Positions 17,397 through 25,691 of a DNA stretch of 64,000 nucleotides are shown here, in pieces (positions within the stretch are counted from its first letter, which is position 1; the number at the start of each line of letters is the position of its first letter). Source of the stretch: CAVVFX01 sp963747535 (GTDB taxonomy: Bacteria; Acidobacteriota; Terriglobia; Bryobacterales; Bryobacteraceae); NCBI GenBank assembly GCA_963747535.1, contig CAVVFX010000006.1, forward strand, positions 1,178,001 through 1,242,000, given 5' to 3'. Below the pieces are notes generated by a model. That model was not told the DNA's origin and did no database searches. It worked only from the letters and a program-made list of their open reading frames with translations. The translations under genes were made by a program, and so were the position numbers.

Positions 17397-18980
17397 TCAG
17401 TTGTTTACGAGGAATATTGCATTATTGGGGTCCGAGTCAAGTAACGTCAGGCGATAATTTCTCTCCATCAGATACGCCGGAAGCCATTCGAAGTGCTCGT
17501 AATCCTGGAAAAGCAGAAAGCGCTTGTGCGAAGCCATAAAAGGAGCCGGGCTTTCGATATGCAAGGGGACGTATTGCGCTAAGAACAAGTTGCTCAGTTC
17601 CACTGTGTTGTGACGTAGGCCAAAATTGGAGGCGATTTCCAGATCGGTCACGAAAACGAGCCGATCCCGCACGTCTGCAGCTATATATTGAGCTATCTCG
17701 ATATAACGGAGTCCATTGCAAATCACGACGGGAAGACCTGGATTTTTTCTAATCTGCCAGGCTAAATGGGGCCATTGCTCCCAGCTAAGTGGCGGCGATT
17801 TGACAACACTTACAGCGGCTCTCACATCCCGCATGAAAAACGCGATGAGAAGGACGACTAGCAGGCGAACGGCGGTTGCCCCACCGCTCTTCGAGCGAAA
17901 CAGAAACATTGAGGCGAGGACGAGACCGAGCACGGCAGGCCAGCCATAACGAAAAACGAACCCGGAGTCCAGCAGTTTTGTCATGATAACCAGTACTGAG
18001 GGATAAAGCAGCAGGCCCATGATCAGAACGACTTCGTGCGAGCGGAACCCGCTGGACGTGGTGTCCGCTTCCTTATAGCGATTTGACGCGATGACGTAAC
18101 CGGTAACAACCAGAAAGACAACCAGAACCAACGCCAAAGTATCCGGCACGCCGAAGAGCTCGCCGTACGACTGGAAAGCCATGCTCCAGGTCGGCTTCGA
18201 CCAGTAGTGGGGCCCGAAAACCTTCTTGTAATGCAACAGAATCGGGAGACAGAGCAGGAAGGGGACGGGGGCAATGAGAAACGAAATCCAGACTTGCCAG
18301 CGAATGCGGCGGAAGAGGAAAAAGAATGTAAGTTCAGCGCAGCCGAAGGCGGTCAACGCGAAAATCGCGAGATGGTGACTGGAGACGCCCAAGGTGAGCG
18401 CAACCGTGAAGAGCGGTGCTATCCACCATTTGTCTTCTATCCGTTGCCAGAGGAGTGCGGAGAGTGCGAGCAGTCCGACGAGAATGCCGTAAGCGCGCGC
18501 CTCGATCGCGTACAGATGGAACGGAGAGAGCACGAGCAGGAGCGTCGCGATCAGACCGGCGACTGGGGAGATTCGCCTGCTCGCAAAAAAGTAGACGCAT
18601 GCCGATGCGAGAAGATAGCCAAAGATAGACACCAGCCGCAGGATGACGTGAGGACCTCCAGGAATTATGGTTCGCGCCAGCACGATGAATCCGTAGAAGG
18701 TAGGCGTCATGCCGTCCGCGCCCGCCTGAAGCGCGGCCAGGATATGGGAAAACGGGCGGAGAGACGACAGGTCATAGGTGAAAATCTCGTCGTACCAGAG
18801 GGGTTTCTTCTTCGCCTGCGCCATCGAAAGAATGCCTTCGGCGGCAAGGATAAAGATCAGGATCATGGGCGCCAGTCTCCCGAGAGAGAGCGCGCGAAAA
18901 GCTCGCAAACCGGAACCAGAACCAGAACCTCGTGCAGTTACTTGAGGCGGAAGCGTCGGATCAATGTCTTGAGTCTGCAT
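17397..18980 (-). CDS. GT39-like membrane glycosyltransferase
   Basis: This 527-residue protein has many membrane helices and the PMT-like first-loop motif LWYDEIFTYDLS near residue 62, followed by IEARAYGILVGLLALS. It probably transfers a sugar from a polyprenol carrier on the outer face of the membrane. The N-terminal 30 residues contain GSGSGSG from a short CCAGAA repeat. ATG 18980 is preferred over a TTG three codons upstream; no clear ribosome binding site is seen. Its 3' end and flank were duplicated to 12382-12683, where they have decayed. Family is fairly sure, acceptor unknown. Confidence 0.82.
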   Translation of the reverse strand: MQTQDIDPTLPPQVTARGSGSGSGLRAFRALSLGRLAPMILIFILAAEGILSMAQAKKKPLWYDEIFTYDLSSLRPFSHILAALQAGADGMTPTFYGFIVLARTIIPGGPHVILRLVSIFGYLLASACVYFFASRRISPVAGLIATLLLVLSPFHLYAIEARAYGILVGLLALSALLWQRIEDKWWIAPLFTVALTLGVSSHHLAIFALTAFGCAELTFFFLFRRIRWQVWISFLIAPVPFLLCLPILLHYKKVFGPHYWSKPTWSMAFQSYGELFGVPDTLALVLVVFLVVTGYVIASNRYKEADTTSSGFRSHEVVLIMGLLLYPSVLVIMTKLLDSGFVFRYGWPAVLGLVLASMFLFRSKSGGATAVRLLVVLLIAFFMRDVRAAVSVVKSPPLSWEQWPHLAWQIRKNPGLPVVICNGLRYIEIAQYIAADVRDRLVFVTDLEIASNFGLRHNTVELSNLFLAQYVPLHIESPAPFMASHKRFLLFQDYEHFEWLPAYLMERNYRLTLLDSDPNNAIFLVNN

Positions 18981-18989
18981 AAGGGCCAA

Positions 18990-19250
18990 TTAGTGATATC
19001 CGGGGTCAGTAACGTTAGACTAACGCACAACACGCCGGCCCGCAAGACTTTACTCGACGGCCAAGCTCAGGCTGCAGCCGGGGACTTTCGGGGCACCGGA
19101 TGGACGGATTGACACTTATTAAAGTTTTATGCAGGCGGCGGACCTGGCAAGTACTCAACAGGCTACATGAGGTTATGCCATGAAGAGTATTTCCGTCGAG
19201 TACGTTGCCGGCTTGACCCGCGAACAGAGCAATGTGAAAATCACCGTAGC
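18990..19250. other. Intergenic region between divergent genes
   Basis: This 261-base gap separates the divergent GT39-like and acetylesterase genes. A TTGACA hexamer at 19109-19114 points toward the esterase, but I do not see a matching -10 at 16-18 bases. No repeat family or small gene is evident. Confidence 0.3.
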
Positions 19251-20063
19251 ATGTTCAAAACCCTTGTGCTTCCTCTGCTGGTTCTCGCGGCCGCGGCCCA
19301 GACTCCGCTACCCCCGGTTCGAATCATCCTGGTCGGCGATTCCACCATGGCGGTGCATAGCGGATACGGTCCCGGGTTCTGCGCCGACGTAGTTGCAGAA
19401 GTCACCTGCATCGACATGGCCAAGGGCGGGAGAAGCTCGGGCAGCTATCGCGCGGAAGGATCGTGGGCCCAGGTCATGGATCAACTGAAACACAATGCGG
19501 GGTTCAAGGATACTTACGTTCTTATCCAGTTCGGACATAACGATCAGCCCGGCAAGCCCGGACGATCAACTGACCTTGCCACGGAGTTTCCAGCGAACCT
19601 GAGCCACTACGTGGACGACGTCAAGTCCACCGGAGCCAAGGCCATCCTGGTTACACCCTTGACTCGCCGGTCGTTCCGGGACGGCCAATTGAGAAACGAC
19701 CTGGAGCCTTGGGCCGCAGCTGCCAGGAAGGTTGCCGCTGAACAGAACATTCCCGTACTGGAGCTCAACGCGGAGAGCGCAGCGGCAATTCAGAAGATGG
19801 GCCCGGTGGAAGCCAATACGTTGGCGATGGCGCCTCCGCCGCCGGCAATTGCAGCGACTGCGGCGAGCGGAAATTCCGTAACCCTGACGAAAGCGCCTGT
19901 CGCTCCAAATAATGGGATCGAGCCCAAGGGCGAAGCGGTCCCGGTATTTGACTATACGCATCTTGGCGCCAAGGGTGCGGCGTACTTCGGCGGTATGGTG
20001 GCGAATGAGCTGACGCAAGCGGTCCCCGAAATGAAGCCCTATTTCGCCCGCACCACGAATTAG
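19251..20063 (+). CDS. Secreted SGNH esterase, rhamnogalacturonan acetylesterase-like
   Basis: This 270-residue protein has a signal peptide (FKTLVLPLLVLAAAAQT) and the blocks of SGNH hydrolases: IILVGDSTMAV with the nucleophilic Ser, the oxyanion Gly in KGGRSSGSYR, QFGHNDQPGKPG with the Asn, and DYTHLGAKGA with the Asp-His pair near the C terminus. The closest functional class is rhamnogalacturonan acetylesterase, which removes acetyl groups from pectin. ATG 19251 is chosen as it begins the signal peptide; an in-frame ATG at 19167 would add 28 unlikely residues. Before the last block there is a Pro/Ala-rich insert of about 40 residues (MAPPPPAIAATAA) not expected for the family. Confidence 0.88.
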   Translation: MFKTLVLPLLVLAAAAQTPLPPVRIILVGDSTMAVHSGYGPGFCADVVAEVTCIDMAKGGRSSGSYRAEGSWAQVMDQLKHNAGFKDTYVLIQFGHNDQPGKPGRSTDLATEFPANLSHYVDDVKSTGAKAILVTPLTRRSFRDGQLRNDLEPWAAAARKVAAEQNIPVLELNAESAAAIQKMGPVEANTLAMAPPPPAIAATAASGNSVTLTKAPVAPNNGIEPKGEAVPVFDYTHLGAKGAAYFGGMVANELTQAVPEMKPYFARTTN

Positions 20064-20165
20064 TCTCTCCTGGGTACGCTACTTTACAAAAGTTTACTTC
20101 CTGGCTGTCACCTGATCGCTCCACGGTTCGTCATTTGGGCATTGTCTCTCAGGGCGTATTTACTG

Positions 20166-20510
20166 ATGTCCGTGGCGCTGGTCTGGGCGCTTGGCGCCAC
20201 CCCGGATCCTCTCGCCGGGAAGTGGGTGGGGCGGTCGCCGGATCCAATCGGCAAGACGGAAGACGTCGAGTTGACGTTCACTGCCGCCGAATCCGGATTT
20301 GCAGGAAACCTGCATACGCCCGATCGCGACCTCCCGCTCGAAAAGGTCCGGTTACAGGGCCGCACTCTCACCTTTGACGTGACACGCCCATTGCGTGGGC
20401 GAAATGAGGTCTATCACTACGACGGTACGCTCGCCGGCGACTCACTCGACTTCACCGTGCAGAACGACGACGGGAGCAGTTTCTTTCGCTTCACCGTGCA
20501 TCGTCTGTAA
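20166..20510 (+). CDS. Small secreted protein, unknown
   Basis: This 114-residue protein has an N-terminal hydrophobic stretch (MSVALVWALGATPDP) and a body that looks all-beta: KWVGRSPDPIGKTEDVELTF, FAGNLHTPDRDLPLE and VYHYDGTLAGDSLDFTV. The pattern suggests a lipocalin-like or similar small sandwich domain common in acidobacterial secreted proteins; this is inference. ATG 20166 is preferred; an in-frame TTG at 20142 would add eight residues. It lies 78 bases before the M20 gene on the same strand. Confidence 0.6.
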   Translation: MSVALVWALGATPDPLAGKWVGRSPDPIGKTEDVELTFTAAESGFAGNLHTPDRDLPLEKVRLQGRTLTFDVTRPLRGRNEVYHYDGTLAGDSLDFTVQNDDGSSFFRFTVHRL

Positions 20511-20588
20511 ACAGCCTGTCTCCCCTTGTGTGACAGACTTTGGTCCGCCCGCCCGTTTTGCGGCTACACTGGCTTAAAGGAGTCTCCC

Positions 20589-22160
20589 ATGAGATGCTTT
20601 ACGGCCGCGATACTCTGTGCCTTCCTGGCGCCAAATGCCCATGCCGCAAGCGATGGGCGCGAGAGTGCACTGCGCGCCGAACTGCTGCGCGAGATCAATG
20701 GCATGAAGAAACAGATGCAGGTCATGAACGATATGCTCTTCAGCTTCGCTGAGTTGGGGTTTCAGGAGTTCGAGACTTCGAAATACCTGACCGGCATTCT
20801 GGAAAAAGAGGGGTTCACGGTGGAGCGCGGAATTGCCGGTGTTCCAACCGCGTGGATGGCCACTTGGGGATCGGGCAAGCCGGTGATTGCGCTGGGCTCG
20901 GATCTCGACTGCATTCCGCAAGCGTCCCAAAAACCCGGCGTGGCGTGGCATGAACCCCTCATCGAAGGCGCGCCGGGGCACGGCGAAGGCCACAACTCGG
21001 GACAGGCGGTGAATATCGCGGCGGCCCTGGCAGTCAAGCGCATCATGCAGCGCGAGCATATTCCGGGAACGATCAAGATCTGGCCTGGAGTGGCGGAAGA
21101 GGATCTGGGGACCAAGGCGTATTACGTTCGCGATGGGTATTTTAAGGACGTCGATGCGGCGCTGTTCGCGCATGTGGGCGACAATCTCCAGGTCATGTGG
21201 GGAGATTCACCCATGAGCGGCATGATCTCGGTGGAGTATCAATTCAAGGGCGAGAGCGCTCACGCGGCGGGCGCGCCATGGAAAGGTCGCAGCGCGCTGG
21301 ACGCAGTCGAACTGATGGACGTCGGGTGGAATTTCCGCCGGGAGCATCTGCGGCTGCAGCAGCGCTCGCACTACGTCATCACCAACGGAGGGGACCAGCC
21401 GAACGTCGTTCCGCAGACGGCGAGCGTGTGGTATTACTTCCGTGAACTGGATTATCCGCACATTAAAGACCTTTGGCAGATCGGCGACAACATGGCGAAG
21501 GGCGCCGCGCTCATGACCAACACCGAATTTACGGAGCGGGTGCTGGGCTCAGCGTGGCCGGTGCACATGAACAAGGCCATTGCCGAGGATATGTACGCCA
21601 ATATCAAACAGGTCGGCCTTCCGGTCTGGGATGACAAGGACCAGGCGCTGGCGAAGGCCGTGCAGCGCGAGATCAAAGTCAAGGATGAGGGTTTGGCCAC
21701 TAAACTCGCCGAACTGCGTGGCCCCAAAAAAGAGGAGGAGCGGATGGGCGGAGGGTCGGACGATATCGGCGATATCTCGTGGGCCGTGCCGACCGTGACG
21801 CTCAACTATCCGTCGAATATCCCCGACTTACCGGGACACAACTGGTCGAACGCCATCAGCATGGCTACACCCATTGCGCACAAAGGGAATGTCGCGGGCG
21901 CAAAGGTCCAGGCGCTGACTCTCTTCGATTTGATGACTAAGCCGCAGTTAGTCGAGCAGGCCTGGACTTACTTCAGGGACGTGCAGACCAAGGTGGTTCA
22001 CTATCAGCCGCTGATCCGGCCGGAAGACAAGCCCGCTATCTGGCTGAATGAGAAGACCATGGCAACTTATCGCGAGCGCATGAAGAAGTTGTACTATGAT
22101 CCATCGAAATATGACACTTATCTCGAACAGTTAGGAATCGAGTATCCGACGGTGAGATAG
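20589..22160 (+). CDS. Secreted M20 amidohydrolase, AbgB-like
   Basis: This 523-residue protein resembles the M20D amidohydrolases typified by AbgB, which splits p-aminobenzoyl-glutamate and related amides using two metal ions. Metal-binding segments are visible as IALGSDLDCIPQ, GAPGHGEGHNSGQ (about residues 128-140) and a later GGGSDDIGDISW. The dimerisation domain begins near FKGESAHAAGAPW. A signal peptide (MRCFTAAILCAFLAPNAHA) indicates export, unlike the cytoplasmic E. coli AbgB, so the substrate may differ. AAAGGAG stands 8 bases before ATG 20589 and decides the start. Confidence 0.88.
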   Translation: MRCFTAAILCAFLAPNAHAASDGRESALRAELLREINGMKKQMQVMNDMLFSFAELGFQEFETSKYLTGILEKEGFTVERGIAGVPTAWMATWGSGKPVIALGSDLDCIPQASQKPGVAWHEPLIEGAPGHGEGHNSGQAVNIAAALAVKRIMQREHIPGTIKIWPGVAEEDLGTKAYYVRDGYFKDVDAALFAHVGDNLQVMWGDSPMSGMISVEYQFKGESAHAAGAPWKGRSALDAVELMDVGWNFRREHLRLQQRSHYVITNGGDQPNVVPQTASVWYYFRELDYPHIKDLWQIGDNMAKGAALMTNTEFTERVLGSAWPVHMNKAIAEDMYANIKQVGLPVWDDKDQALAKAVQREIKVKDEGLATKLAELRGPKKEEERMGGGSDDIGDISWAVPTVTLNYPSNIPDLPGHNWSNAISMATPIAHKGNVAGAKVQALTLFDLMTKPQLVEQAWTYFRDVQTKVVHYQPLIRPEDKPAIWLNEKTMATYRERMKKLYYDPSKYDTYLEQLGIEYPTVR

Positions 22161-22206
22161 ACTCTTGTGAGACAGACTTTCTTCTGTCGATGAAAGGCAA
22201 ATTGCG

Positions 22207-23070
22207 ATGAAGCTGATGCTGGTTTTGGCAATGGGCGCGGGTTTGGCGCAGGCCCAGGATGGCGTGATTCGCGTCATTGCTTTCGGAGCGCATCCGGACG
22301 ATGCGGATATCAAATCCGCCGGTGTCGCAGCGAAGTTTGCGGCCAAAGGCCACCTGGTGAAATTTGTCTCGGTGACCAACGGCGATGCCGGACATTGCGA
22401 AATGGGCGGAGGGCAACTTGCCAACCGGCGGCGCGCCGAAGCCAAAGAAGCGGCGCGGAAATATGGGATTGCTGAATACGAGGTACTCGACAACCACGAT
22501 GGCGAATTGATGCCCACGCTCGAAGTTCGCAAGGAGATTATCCGCCTGATTCGCGAGTGGAAGGCGGATATTGTGTTGGCGCCCCGTCCCTACGACTACC
22601 ATCCGGACCACCGCTACACCGGCATCCTGGTGCAGGACGCCGCTTTCATGGTGCTGATTCCAATGGTCGTGACGGAGACGCCGCCGCTCAAGAAGAATCC
22701 GGTTTTCCTTTATTACGAGGATGATTTCCAGAAACCGAATCCGTTTACTCCGGATATTGCGATCGGCATCGACGACGTCTGGAGCAAAAAGCTGGACGGG
22801 TTCGAGGCGGAGCCGTCCCAGTTTTTCGAAGCCCAGCCGAAATGCTGGGGCGCGACAGCCAATGTACCTGCGGATCCGGCCGAGAGGCGGGCTTGGTTGG
22901 AGAGGACGCGGGATAAGCGTCCGAGCGCGGCTGTCCAGAAGGCGCTGGTGAAATGGTATGGGGCAGGGAAGGCGGCCAACATCCATCATGCCGAAGCGTT
23001 TGAGCTGTGTGAGTATGGACGGCGTCCGACAGAAGCGGAGTTGCGGAAGCTGTTCCCATTTTTTGACTGA
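22207..23070 (+). CDS. Secreted PIG-L family deacetylase
   Basis: This 287-residue protein belongs to the LmbE/PIG-L zinc deacetylases that remove N-acetyl groups from amino sugars or their derivatives. Zinc ligands are seen in VIAFGAHPDDADI (residues 24-36) and later in YDYHPDHRYTG. The N terminus MKLMLVLAMGAGLAQAQ is a short signal peptide, suggesting a periplasmic role. AAAGG precedes the ATG at 22207. The gene follows the M20 amidohydrolase by 46 bases in the same direction, so the two may act in turn on an amide or N-acetyl substrate; that is inference. Confidence 0.88.
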   Translation: MKLMLVLAMGAGLAQAQDGVIRVIAFGAHPDDADIKSAGVAAKFAAKGHLVKFVSVTNGDAGHCEMGGGQLANRRRAEAKEAARKYGIAEYEVLDNHDGELMPTLEVRKEIIRLIREWKADIVLAPRPYDYHPDHRYTGILVQDAAFMVLIPMVVTETPPLKKNPVFLYYEDDFQKPNPFTPDIAIGIDDVWSKKLDGFEAEPSQFFEAQPKCWGATANVPADPAERRAWLERTRDKRPSAAVQKALVKWYGAGKAANIHHAEAFELCEYGRRPTEAELRKLFPFFD

Positions 23071-23138
23071 CCCGGTGGAGTAAGCGTTTCGCGTGGCCCC
23101 TTTTCGACCCGGAAGGTCTGAGGTGTATTAACACGGAG

Positions 23139-23864
23139 TCAGGGCTCCGCATCCCAGCCTGGCGGTTCCCCTTCAACTGGATACTTCGACAAAACCTCGC
23201 GCGGGTGGAAGCGGCCTTTGTAGCGCATCGACTGGCACTCTTCAATCCAGTACCCGAGGTACGCGTAATCGAGTCCCGCGGACTTGGCGTACAAGAGCTG
23301 ATTGAGAATTGAAAAGGTACCCGGGGAGTCCGCGCGCCAGGCAGGATCGTAAAAGAAATAGACCAGCGAGATGGCGCCGGGCACTTCGTCCATCAACGAC
23401 ACGCCCACCAGCCGGTCTTCATCGAAGTAGAGCCACTGGCGGCCGGAATCCGCTGCACCCGAGAGGAACTCCGCGCGATATCCCTCGAGAGTGATTTGTT
23501 CGAGCGGCCAGTCGCGGTGGTAGTGCATGAAACGGTGCCAGGAGTTGTACAGCGCGAGGTGCTCCTGCGAGACGAAAAGCCGATGGAGTTCGGCGCGGAT
23601 GCGCCTATTGCGGCGAAGCACGCGCCGCTCGCTGCCATTGGGATTGAATTGCTGAACGGGTATGCGGATACTACGGCATTTAATGCAGTTTGGACAGGCG
23701 GGCCGGAACACCAGCCAGCCGAAGCGCCGGTAACCGCGGGCCAGGAGGGCGGCATACTCGGCGCGCTCCATCGCGGCGATGCCGCGGATTTCGAGCGAGG
23801 CAGTTTCCTGCGGCAGGTAAGAACATTCTCTTGGGCTTTCGATGGAGTGGAGTAACTCGCGCAC
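23139..23864 (-). CDS. bpt: Aspartate/glutamate leucyltransferase, Bpt
   Basis: This 241-residue protein matches bacterial Bpt, which attaches leucine from Leu-tRNA to proteins starting with Asp or Glu, marking them for ClpAP. Family features are the N-terminal ECSYLPQETASLEIR, the cysteine cluster CPNCIKCRSIRIPV near residue 58, the transferase core DWPLEQITLEGYRAEFL and the C-terminal YLGYWIEECQSMRYKGRF. GTG 23864 is the first possible start after an in-frame stop. The gene is divergent from the S55 peptidase operon; a TATATT at 23912-23917 (read on this strand) could be its -10. Confidence 0.9.
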   Translation of the reverse strand: MRELLHSIESPRECSYLPQETASLEIRGIAAMERAEYAALLARGYRRFGWLVFRPACPNCIKCRSIRIPVQQFNPNGSERRVLRRNRRIRAELHRLFVSQEHLALYNSWHRFMHYHRDWPLEQITLEGYRAEFLSGAADSGRQWLYFDEDRLVGVSLMDEVPGAISLVYFFYDPAWRADSPGTFSILNQLLYAKSAGLDYAYLGYWIEECQSMRYKGRFHPREVLSKYPVEGEPPGWDAEP

Positions 23865-23909
23865 GTGTATTCATTGTGCACGGGAAACGCAACACGCGGC
23901 GAACACGTT

Positions 23910-23923
23910 AGAATATATACTGT
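23910..23923. promoter_or_regulatory. Sequence shared with the padR promoter
   Basis: The 14-mer AGAATATATACTGT is identical to 46046-46059 in the padR promoter. Here it lies between the divergent bpt and S55 peptidase genes, overlapping the preferred GTG of the latter. It may be a -10 region for bpt or a common operator; no good -35 is visible. Confidence 0.35.
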
Positions 23924-25691
23924 GTCCCGCACTCACCCGGCGGCTTTGCCGATTTTCGTATTCGGCTTAGCAGCGATCTGTCTTCCAGCCGAGGCGCCAT
24001 CTCCGTTTTTCCATGTTCGCGACGTGAAACCCGGTCTCCATGGCATTGGCAAGACAGTATTTTCGGGTGACCAGATCGAAGAGTTTCAGGTGGAAATCCT
24101 GGGGACTCTGCAGAATATCGGACCGAAGGAAAACCTGATCCTGGCGAAACTTTCCGGTGGACCGTTAGAGCATACCGGCGTCATGCAGGGGATGAGCGGG
24201 AGTCCGGTCTATATCGACGGCAAACTGCTGGGCGCGGTGGCGATGGCATTCCCGTTTTCCAAGGATCCTATCGCGGGGATCCGGCCGATAGAGGAGATGT
24301 TGCGGGTCAACAACAGAGGGACGGCGCCGGCTCAGCCGCGCGTTGGATTTCCCAAGACGGTCGACGCCTCGTTACTTCCTAAGCCGGAAATGGAAACGGT
24401 GATGGCCGGCGGCAGCCAGATGATGAACATTGCTACTCCGCTTTCCTTTGGCGGCTTTACGGAGGCTGCCATCGCGCATTTCGCGCCGGAGTTGAAGGCC
24501 CTGGGACTGGAGCCGCGCCAGGGTATTTCCATGGGCGGCAAGGTGGAGGACCGGCTTGGCGATCCGGCAAAGGTTCAGCCTGGGTCGATGATCAGCGTGG
24601 AATTGATGACCGGAGATATGAGCGTCGGGGCGGATGGTACCGTCACTTACGTCGACGGCAACAAGGTCTATGCGTTCGGCCACCACTTCATGTCGATGGG
24701 TCCGACGGGCCTGCCGTTCACGCACTCGGAAGTGCTCACTTTGCTGCCGAATTTGAATGCGTCGTTTAAGATTTCCGCACCGAAGGAACTGATGGGAGTG
24801 ATCTCGCAGGATCGCGATACGGCGATCGCAGGCACGCTGGGCACGCGGGCCGCGAGCACGCCGCTCGACATTACGGTGAGCCGGTCAGGCCGCACGCTCG
24901 AGCGGTATCACATCCAAATGGTGAACGATCGTTTTCTGGGTCCGTTCCTGCTGCAGATGGCAGTATTTTCGGCGATCGATGCGACCGAGCGAACCGTGGG
25001 AGCGTCGAGCGTCACGCTGAACGGGGCCATCGTGCTGGATGGGCAGCGCGAGCCGGTACGGTTGAACGATGTATACACGGCCGATAGCGGGTCCGCGGCT
25101 ATCGCGTCGCTGTCGGCTGCGATTCCGCTGGCCTATCTTCTGCAGGGCGGTTTCGATTCGCTAAGGGTGAAAAGCATTGCCCTGAACCTGGAAGCGTCGG
25201 AGACCAAGAAGGCGCTCCAGATCGATCAGGTATTGGCGTCGCGGCATGAAGTTCGTCCCGGCGAAACGGTGGAGATTCAGACCCTCATGACGGGCGAGAA
25301 CGGGGTCGAGGTTATGCGCTCGATTCGCTACAAAGTGCCTGTGGGCGCAATTACCGGCACGCTGTATTTTACCGTCGCCGACAGCATGCAGACGAATATG
25401 CTGGACCTGCGGCAGGCGGCGAGCGCTACGGCGCGCTCTCCGGAACAACTGATCGATGTGGCGAATCGTCTGCGAGCCAATGATAAGGCCTATGTGCGGG
25501 TGTGGCGCGCGGAGGCGGTCTATGCGGCGGGCGGTGAGGATTTTCCCAGTGCGCCGCCGTCGGTTGCGCTGATGCTGGCAGGGGGCACGCCGACAATGAA
25601 TCGCAACTCCAAGGTCGCGGAGTTTGAGATCGATGGCTCGGGAATGGCAGTGACCGGGTCGAAGACGGTTCAAGTCGAGGTTAAAGAGTGA
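23922..25691 (+). CDS. SpoIVB-like S55 peptidase domain protein
   Basis: The protein has a signal peptide (THPAALPIFVFGLAAICLPA) and a SpoIVB-type S55 serine peptidase domain. The nucleophile motif GVMQGMSGSPVYIDGKLLGA lies near residue 85, followed about 160 residues later by VYAFGHHFMSMGPTGLPF with the likely catalytic His. In SpoIVB, as I recall it, the His segment precedes the Ser segment, so the order here is swapped. A C-terminal half of about 250 residues has no name I know. I prefer GTG 23922; an in-frame GTG at 23865 would precede the signal by 19 residues. The stop overlaps the next start by 4 bases (GTGA). Confidence 0.82.
   Translation: MSRTHPAALPIFVFGLAAICLPAEAPSPFFHVRDVKPGLHGIGKTVFSGDQIEEFQVEILGTLQNIGPKENLILAKLSGGPLEHTGVMQGMSGSPVYIDGKLLGAVAMAFPFSKDPIAGIRPIEEMLRVNNRGTAPAQPRVGFPKTVDASLLPKPEMETVMAGGSQMMNIATPLSFGGFTEAAIAHFAPELKALGLEPRQGISMGGKVEDRLGDPAKVQPGSMISVELMTGDMSVGADGTVTYVDGNKVYAFGHHFMSMGPTGLPFTHSEVLTLLPNLNASFKISAPKELMGVISQDRDTAIAGTLGTRAASTPLDITVSRSGRTLERYHIQMVNDRFLGPFLLQMAVFSAIDATERTVGASSVTLNGAIVLDGQREPVRLNDVYTADSGSAAIASLSAAIPLAYLLQGGFDSLRVKSIALNLEASETKKALQIDQVLASRHEVRPGETVEIQTLMTGENGVEVMRSIRYKVPVGAITGTLYFTVADSMQTNMLDLRQAASATARSPEQLIDVANRLRANDKAYVRVWRAEAVYAAGGEDFPSAPPSVALMLAGGTPTMNRNSKVAEFEIDGSGMAVTGSKTVQVEVKE

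Noticed and set aside
19109..19114. TTGACA as promoter of the acetylesterase gene
   Set aside because: No acceptable -10 hexamer lies at 16-18 bases.
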